From NCBI GenBank assembly GCA_029449245.1, contig JANATF010000003.1:496001-560000 (forward strand): 64,000 bases of DNA. Direction: 5' to 3'. Position numbers and translations under genes: made by a program. Under the pieces are notes generated by a model, which saw only the letters and a list, made by a program, of their open reading frames with translations, was not told the DNA's origin and did not search any database. The stretch is from Mortierella alpina (taxonomy: Eukaryota > Mortierellomycota > Mortierellomycetes > Mortierellales > Mortierellaceae). Below, in pieces: positions 11,963 through 22,610 of this stretch; the first letter of the stretch is position 1, and the number at the start of each line of letters is the position of its first letter.

Positions 11963-12960
11963 TCATTCTGCGAGGAGCTCTACTTGACAATACTCGTCAA
12001 ATGACGCAAGGACATCGGGCTTTAGATGTGGCTGGTTCAACCAAGCAGAAAGCAATATCATGCCTTGGTCTTTATCCCTCCGCTTCGGTGGGATCATTCC
12101 AATGACAGAACCAATGTTGCTCTCTGAATGGCTCTCGCTGGGTATTGACACTACTTCGGTGTTCTGATTTCTGGCGGTACTCGTGAATATAGGGTGAAGA
12201 TGTTGATTCCTCGCTACCAATTGATCCAGGATATCCCTGTTCAACGCGATCTGCTGCGTGTAAAGCCCAAATACGATCTCAATTTGGATCCATATTTGTT
12301 CCAGAGTGCATGTCGAGCCAAGAGGTTCCCGATAAGTGAAGTTTTCACCGAAGGTCTCTGTCGCCTCTTCCATGAGATATTCAAACTGGCTGGTTTGCAG
12401 CTTCATCTTTGCGTATTGTGCACTCTATGATAGAAAAGTCAGAGGAGGGTGAGGGGTTTCCAAACACGGTGAATACAGCCTTCGTTTTACACATGCATTA
12501 TGACACACAGAAACACATACACACACACTGCCCATGTGCGTACCATTTTTGAGAATGTTATCTCAAAGTCCATCGCTAGTGCATCTGCCTTCTTCTGCAA
12601 CTTGCTTTCAAAGCGATCCTTGAGATCCAGAAACTGATCCAGTGCAGGTGGCCAGTACCCCGGGCTATCGACGTATCTATGATGCAAACGTGCACACATG
12701 GACACAGTCAGCACTCACGCACACTCTGGTCGTCATATCCTTGTCTCGCTTGACGGTCTGGACTCACGCAAAAGGACGAGTGTCTAATGGTGATGTCACA
12801 AGCAATTGGCGGAAGTGATTTACCCTTGCTGCAGTTGTACATTGACCAGTGCATTGGCTTGAGTCAAGCCATCCGAGACGAGATCGCCCCAGACCTTGCG
12901 TGCCTTCTGAAAGTCGTAGAGTATCCCGACAGCGCGTCGCTCTATCGTAGCCTTGGACAT
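11963..12960 (-). CDS. AIRIM/C1orf109-like protein (intact copy)
   Basis: Exons 12824-12960, 12544-12676 and 11963-12424 give 243 aa starting MSKATIERRAVGILYDFQKA. It is soluble and helical, with no signal peptide. Features that recall human C1orf109/AIRIM (AFG2-interacting ribosome maturation factor) are: a central FLDLKDRFESKLQKKADAL segment (human F-x-DLKERL-type helix), a helix QIWIQIEIVFGLYTQQIAL, a C-terminal LSAWLNQPHLKPDVLASFDEY helix, and total size. AIRIM works with AFG2/SPATA5 ATPases in releasing factors from pre-60S ribosomes. The similarity is judged by eye, so the family call is tentative; the gene structure is firm. The duplicate at 17691-18685 is frameshifted, so this is the only functional copy in the window. 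Confidence 0.6.
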
Positions 12961-13348
12961 GAGCGCGTGGGGTTGATCAGGGTGAGTTGAGAGAGGGAAT
13001 GAAAGGGATCAACGCAGCGGTGAAATGTGCGTCTTTTTGCTGTCCGCTTTCGTGCTGTGGCTATGTGATGTGGCTGTAACATTTGAATCGCTGAAAAATT
13101 GCCCGTCTCCGTGTCCACCGCCGCCGACGCGTGTCTTCAAGACACGGTCTTGCGTGAGAGTTCTCGCGCGCGTGCTCAATACATCGTTGTATATACAAGA
13201 GAAAGCGTAAAAACGGCATTCTCTGCACGATGACACGGAGACAATCATCCTGCGGTAATACACAGTAGTTTTTCTATTTCAGTATGTATGTACTCAGTCG
13301 GCGGAGCATCTCCCTCAAACACCATCGTCTTGTCTTCTCTACTATTTG

Positions 13349-14280
13349 GAGTATCGGAGCAGGTCCACAACAGGGTACGGCGCCCTGCTCAGCTCTAGTC
13401 CAGCCTTGAATCCAACAAGAACTCCAATCACTTCGTGCCCTCTCTCAACTGTGCGGGCTCCTCGTCCGTAGTCGCATCTACAGCAGGCACCTTTTGCGAC
13501 TGAATATGCACAGACAGCTTCCTGGCCTTGTGCGCCGAGGGTAAGATGGTGTTTCGGAAGAAGGCTCGAATATACTCCAAGTTGGTCCGTCTCATCTCCT
13601 CAACTTCGTCCTGTAGCTCATCAAAGTCGTAGTATCCCGACACAATCTGGCCCCAGTACCGGTAGGTCTCCTGTCTCAGATTTTTGTCCTTCTCCAGCTT
13701 CTTCTGGACCAACGAGTTGACCTGCTTATCATACTCTGCCTCTGTCATCTCCTCCAAGTAAGCCTTCATCCTCGACTCCAAGAAATGTTCAACCCTGCTC
13801 TCCAAGTGCACAGGATCCCGTTCGGACTGCAAGATGAAGCGAAGTCCCGAAGCTCCAGTCTGCTTGCGCACGCTGCTAAAGATCAAGTAACCCAGTTGCT
13901 CCTTTGTCCGGAGCTGGTTGAAGCAGGGCTCATTGATAATCTGGGCCATAATCTGGATGCGAGCACGGCTTTCTTTGCTGGTGGCGTCTTCAATCTGCAA
14001 TTAGTATTCGATGCCCGAATTAACATTGTTGCTGTCGGGCACATCTCGTTTGTAGACGGCCTTGCAGTGCTCGGGCAGCAGATGGCAGCGCTGCGACAAC
14101 AGCTCCGATGGCACCAATGCCTTGGATCTCAGTCTTTCTTCAATGATCGATCCTGCCTTGTGCATCTGCTACGGCCATGTTTCCATGGACAAGACCCTCG
14201 ATATGGAGTCGAGAGAGCAACACAGGGTAAAAGGCCGCAATGTCCTCGGGGGTCAAGTCCTTTAGCTCGGCCAGCTTCTC
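13349..14280 (-). pseudogene. Insulysin (IDE) 3' fragment, decayed
   Basis: Closely similar to the C-terminal third of the IDE gene at 19077-22610, but truncated at 14280 so that the catalytic N-terminal half is missing. Further lesions relative to the intact copy are a 2-base deletion near 14160 (TTGTGCATC versus TTGAGTGCATC), a Tyr-to-TAA nonsense change near 14005 (GAA TAC TAA) and a one-base deletion near 13430. The last replaces the SKL-bearing tail with an early stop. A 190-codon ORF (13428-14000) survives but has no promoter or start of its own. Confidence 0.9.
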
Positions 14281-14959
14281 GACGACTGGCGGAAATCTAC
14301 TCACCTCGATACTCAGAGCAGCAGCAGCAGCGGTCACAGTGGCCGTACCTTTGTCACGCTACAGCAACAAGGAGAACACAACGCCTCTTGTTCATGTGGT
14401 TGTGCGAGTGGAAGGCGAGTGGTTGTGCAAGGGATTCGGAGTCGAGAATGAGCGTGGGATCAAGATCTTGAAGGATGCTTGGAAAAATGTCAAGGAAAGC
14501 GAACTTGGATTGCGGCCATTGCGACCAGCCATGTCGGTTATGGACGCGGATGGAGAGGACGATCTCCTGGTGATTGAGCGAGCCGGAGGGGACACCAAGT
14601 ATCACCACCACGACACGCACAGAAACAGCAATGGCAACAATGTGGTAGGATCATCAGAGAGGCGGCGATGGCTGACATGTCAGAATACATGGACCGCGTA
14701 TCCATTTGCGGACGACTCTCCGCAGGTGTTGGCGCAACAGCAGCGTCGAGGAGGTAGGACAGGTGCGGGAGGTGGAGTGGTAGGAGCGATTGGGGCGACG
14801 TTGGCGTCCAAGGCGGCGCCGCGGTACCGCCAACTGCAGCGGCAGAGGACTGGATTTACCCCCCAGTCGTCGACGACCTTGCACTTTGGGCCTGACGAGA
14901 GCTGTGGTGACGAACCGTTATTTGTAGACAATGATTTGAATGTTCATGAGGAGATCTGA
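14240..14959 (+). CDS. Chimeric ORF crossing the duplication breakpoint
   Basis: 239 codons. The first ~14 codons are antisense to IDE sequence inside copy A (identical text exists near 19980 in copy B). The frame then continues through the breakpoint at 14280/14281 into unique sequence. The unique part looks genuinely coding (VEGEWLCKGFGVENERG, charged and Ser/Gly-rich stretches, C-terminal VDNDLNVHEEI). It is followed by pyrimidine-rich sequence and an AATAAAG-type poly(A) signal near 15098. I do not recognise the protein. Either it is the 3' part of an older gene cut by the insertion, possibly using an intron acceptor near 14360, or it is a newly formed fusion. Expression is unproven. Confidence 0.45.
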   Translation: MSSGVKSFSSASFSTTGGNLLTSILRAAAAAVTVAVPLSRYSNKENTTPLVHVVVRVEGEWLCKGFGVENERGIKILKDAWKNVKESELGLRPLRPAMSVMDADGEDDLLVIERAGGDTKYHHHDTHRNSNGNNVVGSSERRRWLTCQNTWTAYPFADDSPQVLAQQQRRGGRTGAGGGVVGAIGATLASKAAPRYRQLQRQRTGFTPQSSTTLHFGPDESCGDEPLFVDNDLNVHEEI

Positions 14960-15327
14960 GCACAAGGTTTGGGCGGATCTCTTCTATTCGTATTTGCTTT
15001 CCACTTCTCTCTCCTCTCTCCCTATCTTACTTGCTCGCTCTGTGGCATTTGTGATCAATCGACTGGTCAAGCCATGTTAGGAGCATACCCGTGTAAATAA
15101 AGAGCGATATATGTTTCAACTAGAAGGCCATGGTCTACGAAAGTAGATGACAGCAGGGGGGAATTGGATGATTTATAGGGGGAGGAATCAGAGCATGTCA
15201 AGAACACGTCCACGGGTCCTCAGGTCCATAGCACGCGAGCATGTGGCACTAAAAAGCAAGCCAGGAGAATGTCTCCAAGGTCTGGTCCAGTGTGCATTCC
15301 AGCTTTAGACCGCGTACAACGCTCAGA

Positions 15328-16155
15328 TCACATCCGCTTTGCTCTTGTGGTCCTGGTCTTAAACATCAGGGTGGACGCGGGCCAGGTCATATCGGGCTCT
15401 GCAATGACGGAGAGTACTTGGTCCAAGGATAGATCGTGCGCAGAGCATATCTCAAAAAGGGCCTGATACGCTGCAGGTCGCGCCTCTTGCGACTGTTGCT
15501 GCGGCTGTGTTTCCTCTGAAAATGATATCCGCGTTCGCACGGACCTCAACTGAGAAGTTGAAACCCTTCCACGCACACTCTGGGAAATAGTCTGCGTGAG
15601 ATTCTTGATCCCGTCAGGCGTTGCATTTCAGTAACTCGTTGATGACGATGATTGTTTAATAATTACTCTCAGTCTCTGCTCTGCTTTTCTCAGCACGAAC
15701 AAGCAAGATGTATTTCAGCTTCTTGAGCTGTTGCTCTACCTGCCCTTGCTGTGAAGCTAGTTGGGATTCGAGATGTTGCACCTGCGCTTTCAAGTCTTCA
15801 ATAGCAGGATCATTCTTGAGCGAGTCCTTGCTCTCGCCTTCAGATGCCTCGAGCCCTCTTTGTATTCTTCCACTTCCTGGGCTGTGGCATAGAAATAAAT
15901 CTCCTTCGGGAACCAATTGTGGGTTTTACGGAAGTGGGGGATGTGATATGAGAGGTTCTCAGCCAATTCGATGTAGTGCAGACGGGACTCGATTAAACGC
16001 CAGGTAGCGTCACTCTTCAGGAAAGCTACGTTGACCAGTGCTAGGGCAAATGAGAAGATGAGAATGACAGGAGCAAGAAGGCAGAAGTACGTAATGCAGC
16101 GACATGGTAAGGGAACATTAGAGAGAAGGAGGATATAAAAAAACACCAGAGGCAT
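15328..16155 (-). CDS. Possible signal-anchored coiled-coil protein (frame broken or unusually spliced)
   Basis: Starts MPLVFFYILLLSNVPLPCRC at 16155, with one or two hydrophobic N-terminal segments. Then comes a soluble stretch (KSDATWRLIESRLHYIELAE, HNWFPKEIYFYATAQEVEEY). Near 15850 the reading frame must shift by one to continue into a coiled coil (IEDLKAQVQHLESQLASQQG, QLKKLKYILLVRAEK). A further open segment at 15328-15576 (HDLSLDQVLSVIAEP) could be a last exon after a ~90 nt intron. No family recognised. The start overlaps the left edge of duplication copy B, and its first codons recur as a fragment at 10181-10459. Confidence 0.4.
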
Positions 16156-16645
16156 AAGGGCTTAGAGGCAATGCGCTGAGGAACTAGCGGGAGAGGATGA
16201 GGAAGGACGCTGAAGAGATTGAGGGAGCGAAGAGCAGCCCGTCGCCCATCTCAAATGGCAACGGCTCTTCACCTCTCTACCCTAAGGCAAGCCAACGGGA
16301 GCTTTAAGCAAATGGCTGATACGCATTTCTAGACGTTGACATCCAGCCACATGCATGACTAAGAGCCTGAGGCGCGAGTGGGCTATTTAGCTGTAGCGCG
16401 ATATTCAGCTTCACGCGTATCCAACATCCAAACATCGAAAACGGCTGCAAAGGCGTGGATTTCCGCTTGGAGCGCATCACGATCAAGCGAGGAAAGACAT
16501 AGATAGGCAACATCTCAGGACTGGATACAAGTCAGCTCTTTGACTTTCGTCTGCATATGTACAGCCTGGTCAAAGACTAATAGGCACATCGCCACGCAAT
16601 AGACAGATGTTTTATTCCCTTCGTGATATTGACATGACATCTCTT

Positions 16646-17221
16646 TTAGCCCGGTCGCCGCCGTGGTGTCGCGCATCCATATATACCACAGCAGTAGCTA
16701 TTGCCTTTCTGGAAGCGGGGGAGCCAGACTTCAAAGCAAGTGTCCTCAAATACCTCCCTGATCTCCGATGCTCTGGCGGCCGGCCAACATGGGTCAATGT
16801 ACGCGTCCGCCTCGCCCGACTTGAAATTATAACAAGTCCCCCAATCGGTAACATTACGGCTCTCGTAGTGTTGGTAGCTAGGGCAACGTTGTCGGCATCT
16901 CTCACCAGAACTGACAATATCCATCACGGATCGCTCAAAGTCCATTATAGGTTGGAAGCAGGGGGATGAATCGTTGCGGGGTCTCCGATGATTCTGATAG
17001 ACACAGTCCTGCTCGATGAGGCTGCTGATGAGGGATGTCTGGTTGAGCTGTCTCGTGGCCAACGTGTTGCAGTTTTCCTTGCATGCGTTATACACTGCAA
17101 CGGGCACTACAGAGTTCGAATTTTGAGGCGTGGAATCGGTCATGCTGGGCAAAGAATGAACAGCCGGCGTCAAGAGGGCCATAACCATGGCTAATACAAA
17201 AGAAGCGAGTGTGAAGCGCAT
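16646..17221 (-). CDS. Secreted Cys-rich protein, paralog B
   Basis: 191 aa, starting MRFTLASFVLAMVMALLT with a signal peptide ending near VHS. It is strongly similar to the 200-aa paralog at 10901-11503. The cysteine pattern (NACKENCN, CRQRCPSYQHYESRNVTDWGTC, PCW, YCC) and the NVT glycosylation site are kept. The two differ by conservative and charge-changing substitutions across the mature region and by the last ~15 residues (GCATPRRRPG here). Both remain open, which argues for continued selection on both. The TATA box lies 107 bp upstream of the ATG. Function unknown. Confidence 0.75.
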   Translation of the reverse strand: MRFTLASFVLAMVMALLTPAVHSLPSMTDSTPQNSNSVVPVAVYNACKENCNTLATRQLNQTSLISSLIEQDCVYQNHRRPRNDSSPCFQPIMDFERSVMDIVSSGERCRQRCPSYQHYESRNVTDWGTCYNFKSGEADAYIDPCWPAARASEIREVFEDTCFEVWLPRFQKGNSYCCGIYGCATPRRRPG

Positions 17222-17327
17222 CGTTAAAAAAAATTGGAATCGAGCTCAGTTTTTGTTATTTTTTTCTGTGGGTTGAAATTGTGGATGTAGAAATACAAGG
17301 AAAGAAAAGGTCGACCGTGGAGGAATC

Positions 17328-17335
17328 CTTTTATA
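17328..17335 (-). promoter_or_regulatory. TATA box of secreted Cys-rich gene B
   Basis: TATAAAAG on the minus strand, same spacing to the ATG (17221) as in copy A. Confidence 0.6.
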
Positions 17336-17690
17336 CAAAAAAAAGAGAGTTGAAAGAGGTTTGCAGAATATGTAGCTAGGCATCATCGCGGTTGAGTGTG
17401 TCAGTCAGTGTGTCGTCGTTTAGCGACTAAAACGAACAACACGCGTTTCTAGACAAGGCCGAATGGCCGGTCTGCGCGACCAACGCGCGATAGAAAAGTA
17501 ACAATCTCAAGGCATGAGGTGCCGAAACAACAAAGACAATCGCAGAGGTTGACGAGAGACCAGAGGGTAACGGATTCAAGTGCGTCTTGCATATGACGTA
17601 AGATCGGTTGCCATAGTCTATGGCGCTGTACGCGGGCGAAATTCATATGCCACGAGCAGGAGCTACGATGATCGTTCTGAACGCGATTAT

Positions 17691-18685
17691 TCATTCCGCG
17701 AGGAGCTCTACTTGACAATACCCGTCAAATGACGTAAGGGACATCGGGCTTTAAATGTGGCTGGTTCAACCAAGCCGAAAGCAATATCATGCCTTGGTCG
17801 TTATCCCTCCGCTTCGGGGGGGATCATTCCCATGACAGAACCAATGTTGCTCTCTGAATGGCTCTCGCTGGGTATTGACACTCCTTCTGTGTTCTGATCT
17901 CTGGCGGTACTCGTGAATATAGGGTGAAGATGTTGATTCCTCGCTACCAATTGATCCAGGATATCTCTGTTCATCGCGATCTGCTGCGAGTAAAGCCCAA
18001 ATACGATCTCAATTTGGATCCATATTTGTTCCAGAGTGCATGTCGAGCCAAGAGGTTCCCGATAAGTGAAGTTTTCACTGAAGGTCTCTGTCGCCTCTTC
18101 CATGAGATATTCAAACCGGCTGGTCTGCAGCTTCATCTTTGCGTATTGTGCACTCTATGATAAAAAAGTCAGAGGAGGGTGGGGGGTTTCCAAACACGGT
18201 GAATACAGCCTTCGTTTTACACATGTATTATGACACACACACACACACATACTGCCCATGCGCATACCATTTTTGAGAATGTTATCTCAAAGTCCATTGC
18301 TAGTGCATCCGCCTTCTTTTGCAACTTGCTTTCAAAGCGATCCTTGAGATCCAGAAACTGATCCAGTGCAGGTAGCCAGTACCCCGGGGCTATCGACGTA
18401 CCTATGATGCAAACGTGCACACATGGACACAGTCAGCACTCACGCACACTCTGGTCGTCATATTCTTGTCTCGCTTGACGGTCTGGACTCACGCAAAAGG
18501 ACGAGTGTCTAATGGTGATGTCACAAGCAATTGGCGGAAGTGATTTACCCTTGCTGCAGTTGTACATTGACCAGTGCATTGGCTTGAGTCAAGCCATCCG
18601 AGACGAGATCGCCCCAGACCTTGCGTGCCTTCTGAAAGTCGTAGAGTATCCCGACAGCGCGTCGCTCTATCGTAGCCTTGGACAT
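17691..18685 (-). pseudogene. AIRIM-like gene, frameshifted duplicate
   Basis: Colinear with the intact three-exon gene at 11963-12960. It carries one-base insertions relative to it: an extra C in the GATAGCCCC run near 18385 at the start of exon 2, an extra G in the GGGGGGG run near 17817, and an extra G near 17738. The first disrupts the frame after about 50 codons. The start codon (18685) and splice signals are otherwise preserved, so decay is recent. Confidence 0.8.
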
Positions 18686-19076
18686 GAGCGCGTGGGGTTG
18701 ATCAGTGCGAGTTGAGAGAGGGAATGAAACGGATCAAACGCGGCGGCGTCTTTTTTGCTGGAGGCCTTCGTGCTGTGGCTATGTGATGTGGCTGTAACAT
18801 TTGAATCGTTGAAATTGCGCGTCTCCACGTCCACCGCCGCCGACGCGTGTCCTCAAGACCCGGTCTTGCGTAAGAGTTCTCGTGCGTGCCCAATACATCA
18901 TTGTATATCGACTGTAGGCCAGCAGTCGATGTACAAGAGGAGGCGTAAAAACAGCATTCTCGGCACGATGACATGGAGACAATCATCCTGCGGTAATACA
19001 CAGTAGCTTTTCTATTTCAGTATGTATGTACTCAGTCGGCGGAGCACCTCCCTCAAACACCATCGTCTTGTCTTCT

Positions 19077-22000
19077 CTACAATTTGGAGTATCGGAGCAG
19101 GTCCACAACAGGGTACGGCGCCCTGCTCAGCTCTAGTCCAGCCTTGAATCCAACAAGATCTCCAATCACCGTCGTGCCCTCTCTCAACTGCGCGGGCTCC
19201 TCCTCCGTAGTCGCATCTACAGCGGGCACCTTTTGCGACTGAATATGCACAGACAGTTTCCTAGCCTTGTGCGCCGAGGGCAAGATGGTGTTTCGGAAGA
19301 AGGCTCGAATATCCTCCAAGTTGGTCCGTCTCATCTCCTCAACCTCGTCCTGTAGCTCATCAAAGTCGTAATATCCCGACACAATCTGGCCCCAGTACCG
19401 GTAGGTCTCCTGTCTCAGGTTTTTGTCCTTCTCCAGCTTCTTCTGGATCAGCGAGTTGACCTGCTTATCATATTCTGCCTCTGTCATCTCCTCCAAGTAA
19501 GCCTTCATCCTCGACTCCAAGAAATGTTCAACCCTGCTCTCCAAGTGCACAGGATCCCGTTCGGACTGCAAGATGAAGCGAAGTCCCGAAGCTCCAGTCT
19601 GCTTGCGCACGCCGCTAAAGACCAAGTATCCCAGCTGCTCCTTTGTCCGGAGCTGGTTGAAGCAGGGCTCATTGATAATCTGGGCCATAATCTGGATGCG
19701 AGCACGGCTTTCTTTGCTGGTGGCGTCTTCAATCTGCAAGTAGTACTCGATGCCCGAATTAACATTGTTGCTGTCGGGCACATCTCGTTTGTAGACAGCC
19801 TTGCAGTGCTCGGGCAGCAGATGGCAGCGCTGCGACAACAGCTCAGATGGCACCAGTGCCTTAGATCTCAGCCCTTCTTCAATGATCGATCCTGCCTTGA
19901 GTGCATCTGCTGCGGCCATGTTTCCATGGACAAGACCCTCGATATGGAGTCGAGAGAGCAACACAGGGTAAAAGGCCGCAATGTCCTCGGGGGTCAAGTC
20001 CTTTAGCTCGGCCAGCTTCTCTTCCTGAGTCCAGAGCTTTTCCTGTGTCAGGTACGACATGTAGTACATAGCATGCTGGTGAGGAGCCTCAAGCATAAAG
20101 TTCTTGTACATCCTGTCCATCTGGTCGTGAATCAAGTGGAAGCGTTCGGGATTGATCTCTAGCGTTCGCATCTTCTCAACCACCTTCTGGAGCAGAACAT
20201 GGGCCTTGTCGTTGTATCCCTCGACACTCAAAACCATGCCCTCGACAGTGGTGTCGAGTGAGTAGCAGAGTCCCGCAAGATCAGCATCGTATGAGTACTC
20301 GTTCAAGGCGTCCTTGAGCAAACTGACATAGAGCTGAGTCTTGACGTTGTTGCTGGGCGAGGAGTAGGCGAGAGGTGACTTGAGTTGGAAGTACATGTTG
20401 ACCTTGGGTACCCAGAACACGTCGTCTTTCTTGTGCCAGATCCTGGTCAACGGAGTGTGCTTCAGCAGAATGGGCGTCTTCAGTGGCGAGGGTGTAGGCA
20501 CTCTGTTGGTCTCAAAGTTTTCAGGGATAAAGTCGTTGGGGATTGGCAAATGCAGCTCGCTGTTGTTTTCGAGATGTTGAAGTTTCTATAGCATCAGAGT
20601 GTCAAAGTATCATCAGTCCGCCGATCGCAAATTCCACTGCTCCCTCTCTCTCACTGCATCGCTGGCACTGGCTTCAAATTAATCAGATATCAACTCACCT
20701 CTAAAAGCGACGGAGAGACGCTTTCGACGTGGTACTCAGTTCCATACCACTTGTCGGTTTGTGTGAAGGTTCCTCCTGGCACAACTGAAGTGTCCTGGGT
20801 GACAAGATGGCTCTTCCAGGCATCGAGCTTGAGTGCGTTGATGCATTCCATGATGAGGTTGGGATCAGAACCACGGATCAAGCTCGATCCGGACAAAACC
20901 CACTCGGGGGCATACCCACGTTGCATGACACCTGCAAGTCGAGAAACGTATCCTGACGCGGGTGACTTTTCCTTAAATCTGAAGGATGTAGCAGCCAGCG
21001 AGGAAATCTAGACAGCGTGGGCCATATTAGGTCAGGTTGCCACATCTTTTTGAAATGCTCCTGCACCAAAGTTTATGTTTGCAGCTTACCTCGTCCCAGA
21101 TATAAGGCCTGACACCGTCGCGGCGAAGCATTTGGATATACTGAAAGATGATAAGAGTCACATCCTCATAGTGGGAAAGGCCCTCCTTCGTGAGATCGAC
21201 AGAGATCTTGAAGAACTCAAATCCGATGCCTCCGTGTGAAGTGCCGGCCGACAGGTTGTTTGCCCATCCCTTTTTCTTCAGCAGAGACAAAATTGATCCG
21301 CTTCCTTCATGTCCAATAGCGTGGGTAATATACCGTGCTGGATGGATGGTGTAATTGGGATACTGATCGGGGAAGGGGAACTTGATCTCCAATGTTCTAA
21401 AGTCCTTGACAGGCTTTACGTAGGTGGTTCTCTAGGGATAGTATTGCAAGAGCGTTAGAAATTGCTGATGCTGTTTGACTCGCCCTCCCTGCTGAAGCCC
21501 TCAAGACAAATTACCAGTAACTCCTTTGAGGTCCATGGAGGGTTGGTGTTTGCGGGAGGGTTAATTCCAAGGTTACGAACGTCCGAGAACTTTTCGACCG
21601 CCCATGTTGCTAGCTGATCCAATGGCTCTACAACAACACAAAACAAAGATATCATAATGTGAGCTTTCAAACCAGGTTGTGTGGCCCTTGGAACTGATGC
21701 TCATACGGGCAAAGACAATGTTTACCTCGACCCAGAATCACCAACTTCATGATGTTGGCAGAATAGTACTTTGAGTGGAACTTGATCAGCTCATCACGGA
21801 CATCAATACCCTCGCGCCCGGGTGCATCCTGGAGGGTCTCCAGGTTGCCTGTTCCGAACTGACTGTAGGGGTGATCGGGGCTGGAAAGGTTTTTCTCAAG
21901 CTGGAAGAGCCGCCAGCTGTCACTCTGCAAGTTCTTCTTGTGTTCCGAGTCGACTGCGCGCAGCTCGCGATCCTTGCAGTTTTCGCTGAAAGCAGGCGAG

Positions 22001-22610
22001 ATAAAAAACTGTGCAAATCGATCCAGCGCACCTTCAAGATGGTCATGACCGACCTCAAAGTAGTAATTGGTGTTGTCGAGTCCAGTGAAGGCGTTGGAGC
22101 TTCCCGAGTGCTGGGCCAAAAACTCGCTGTACTCGTTCTCCTTCGGATACTTTGCGGTTCCCATGAAGAGCAGATGCTCCAAAAAGTGCGCGAGGCCCTG
22201 CAGATTTTTCTAGTACGGGAGGAAAAAAAAATCTTAGTATAAAAATAACCTGTACAACTTTGAATGACGCATGCATGTCCACACGGACACAACGGTCCGA
22301 TGAAAAGGCACAAGTAACACCATTGTTTTCTTTGGAGTGGCGGGATAAAGTAAACACAGTGCTTTGAAGTTACTGCAGTTCAAGTACTTACAGGATCGCT
22401 CAAGTGACCGACGTGCACATCCAGCGCAGCAGCAGATTTATCGACAGTGGGGTCCTGGACCAAGAGGACCTCGAGATCATTTTGGAGACGGATCAATCGA
22501 TATAGGCGGTCGTCGTTCAAGGACTGCTCAATAGGCTTGACGAAATCTGCATGAGTGCCTTTCTCGCTGAGGACATAGCCTTCGGGCAGGGTCTGGGCAG
22601 CTGGGGCCAT
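19077..22610 (-). CDS. IDE: Insulysin-type M16 zinc metalloprotease with C-terminal SKL
   Basis: Exons 22392-22610, 21726-22209, 21515-21627, 21090-21431, 20699-21007 and 19077-20585, all in phase, give 991 aa, the standard insulysin length. The inverted zinc motif HxxEH is HFLEH ([13 protein letters not shown]), with the downstream zinc glutamate region AVDSEHKKN. The substrate-contact GSSNAFT and the C-terminal SEPCFN-equivalent ([16 protein letters not shown]) are also present. Insulysins degrade small amyloidogenic or signal peptides inside a closed chamber. The protein ends YSKL, a canonical PTS1, so peroxisomal import is expected; animal IDE also ends in a PTS1-like AKL. The 3' half was copied to 13349-14280. 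A (CA)n tract lies upstream at about 22725-22740. Confidence 0.96.

Larger units (their letters stand above)
10345..14280. repeat. Segmental duplication, copy A (direct, ~3.9 kb)
   Basis: Aligns colinearly with 16041-20021 with scattered substitutions and small indels. The left edge is near CTAGGGCAA at 10345 (partner 16041). The right edge is GCCAGCTTCTC ending at 14280 (partner 20021), after which the two copies diverge completely. It contains a gene fragment, a secreted Cys-rich gene, an intact AIRIM-like gene and a decayed 3' half of IDE. Both ends cut through genes that are continuous in copy B, so A looks like an inserted copy of B. Confidence 0.9.
16041..20021. repeat. Segmental duplication, copy B (probable donor)
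   Basis: Partner of 10345-14280 in direct orientation, separated from it by 1.76 kb. At both edges copy B is continuous with complete genes (the signal-anchor ORF on the left, full IDE on the right). B is therefore the likely source. Small insertions specific to B include ~20 bp near 16562 and ~20 bp near 18910. Confidence 0.9.

Noticed and set aside
13980-14010. Intron-like CTAAT...TTGCAG signal in the copy-A IDE fragment
   Set aside because: Copy B shows the same bases as uninterrupted exon (TAC TAC TTG CAG); the resemblance arises from the nonsense mutation.
16304-16513. Open frame in copy B matching the tail of 10687-11028 in copy A
   Set aside because: A one-base difference shifts the frame between copies and neither has a credible start; more likely 3' UTR or an alternative last exon of the secreted gene, which I note there.
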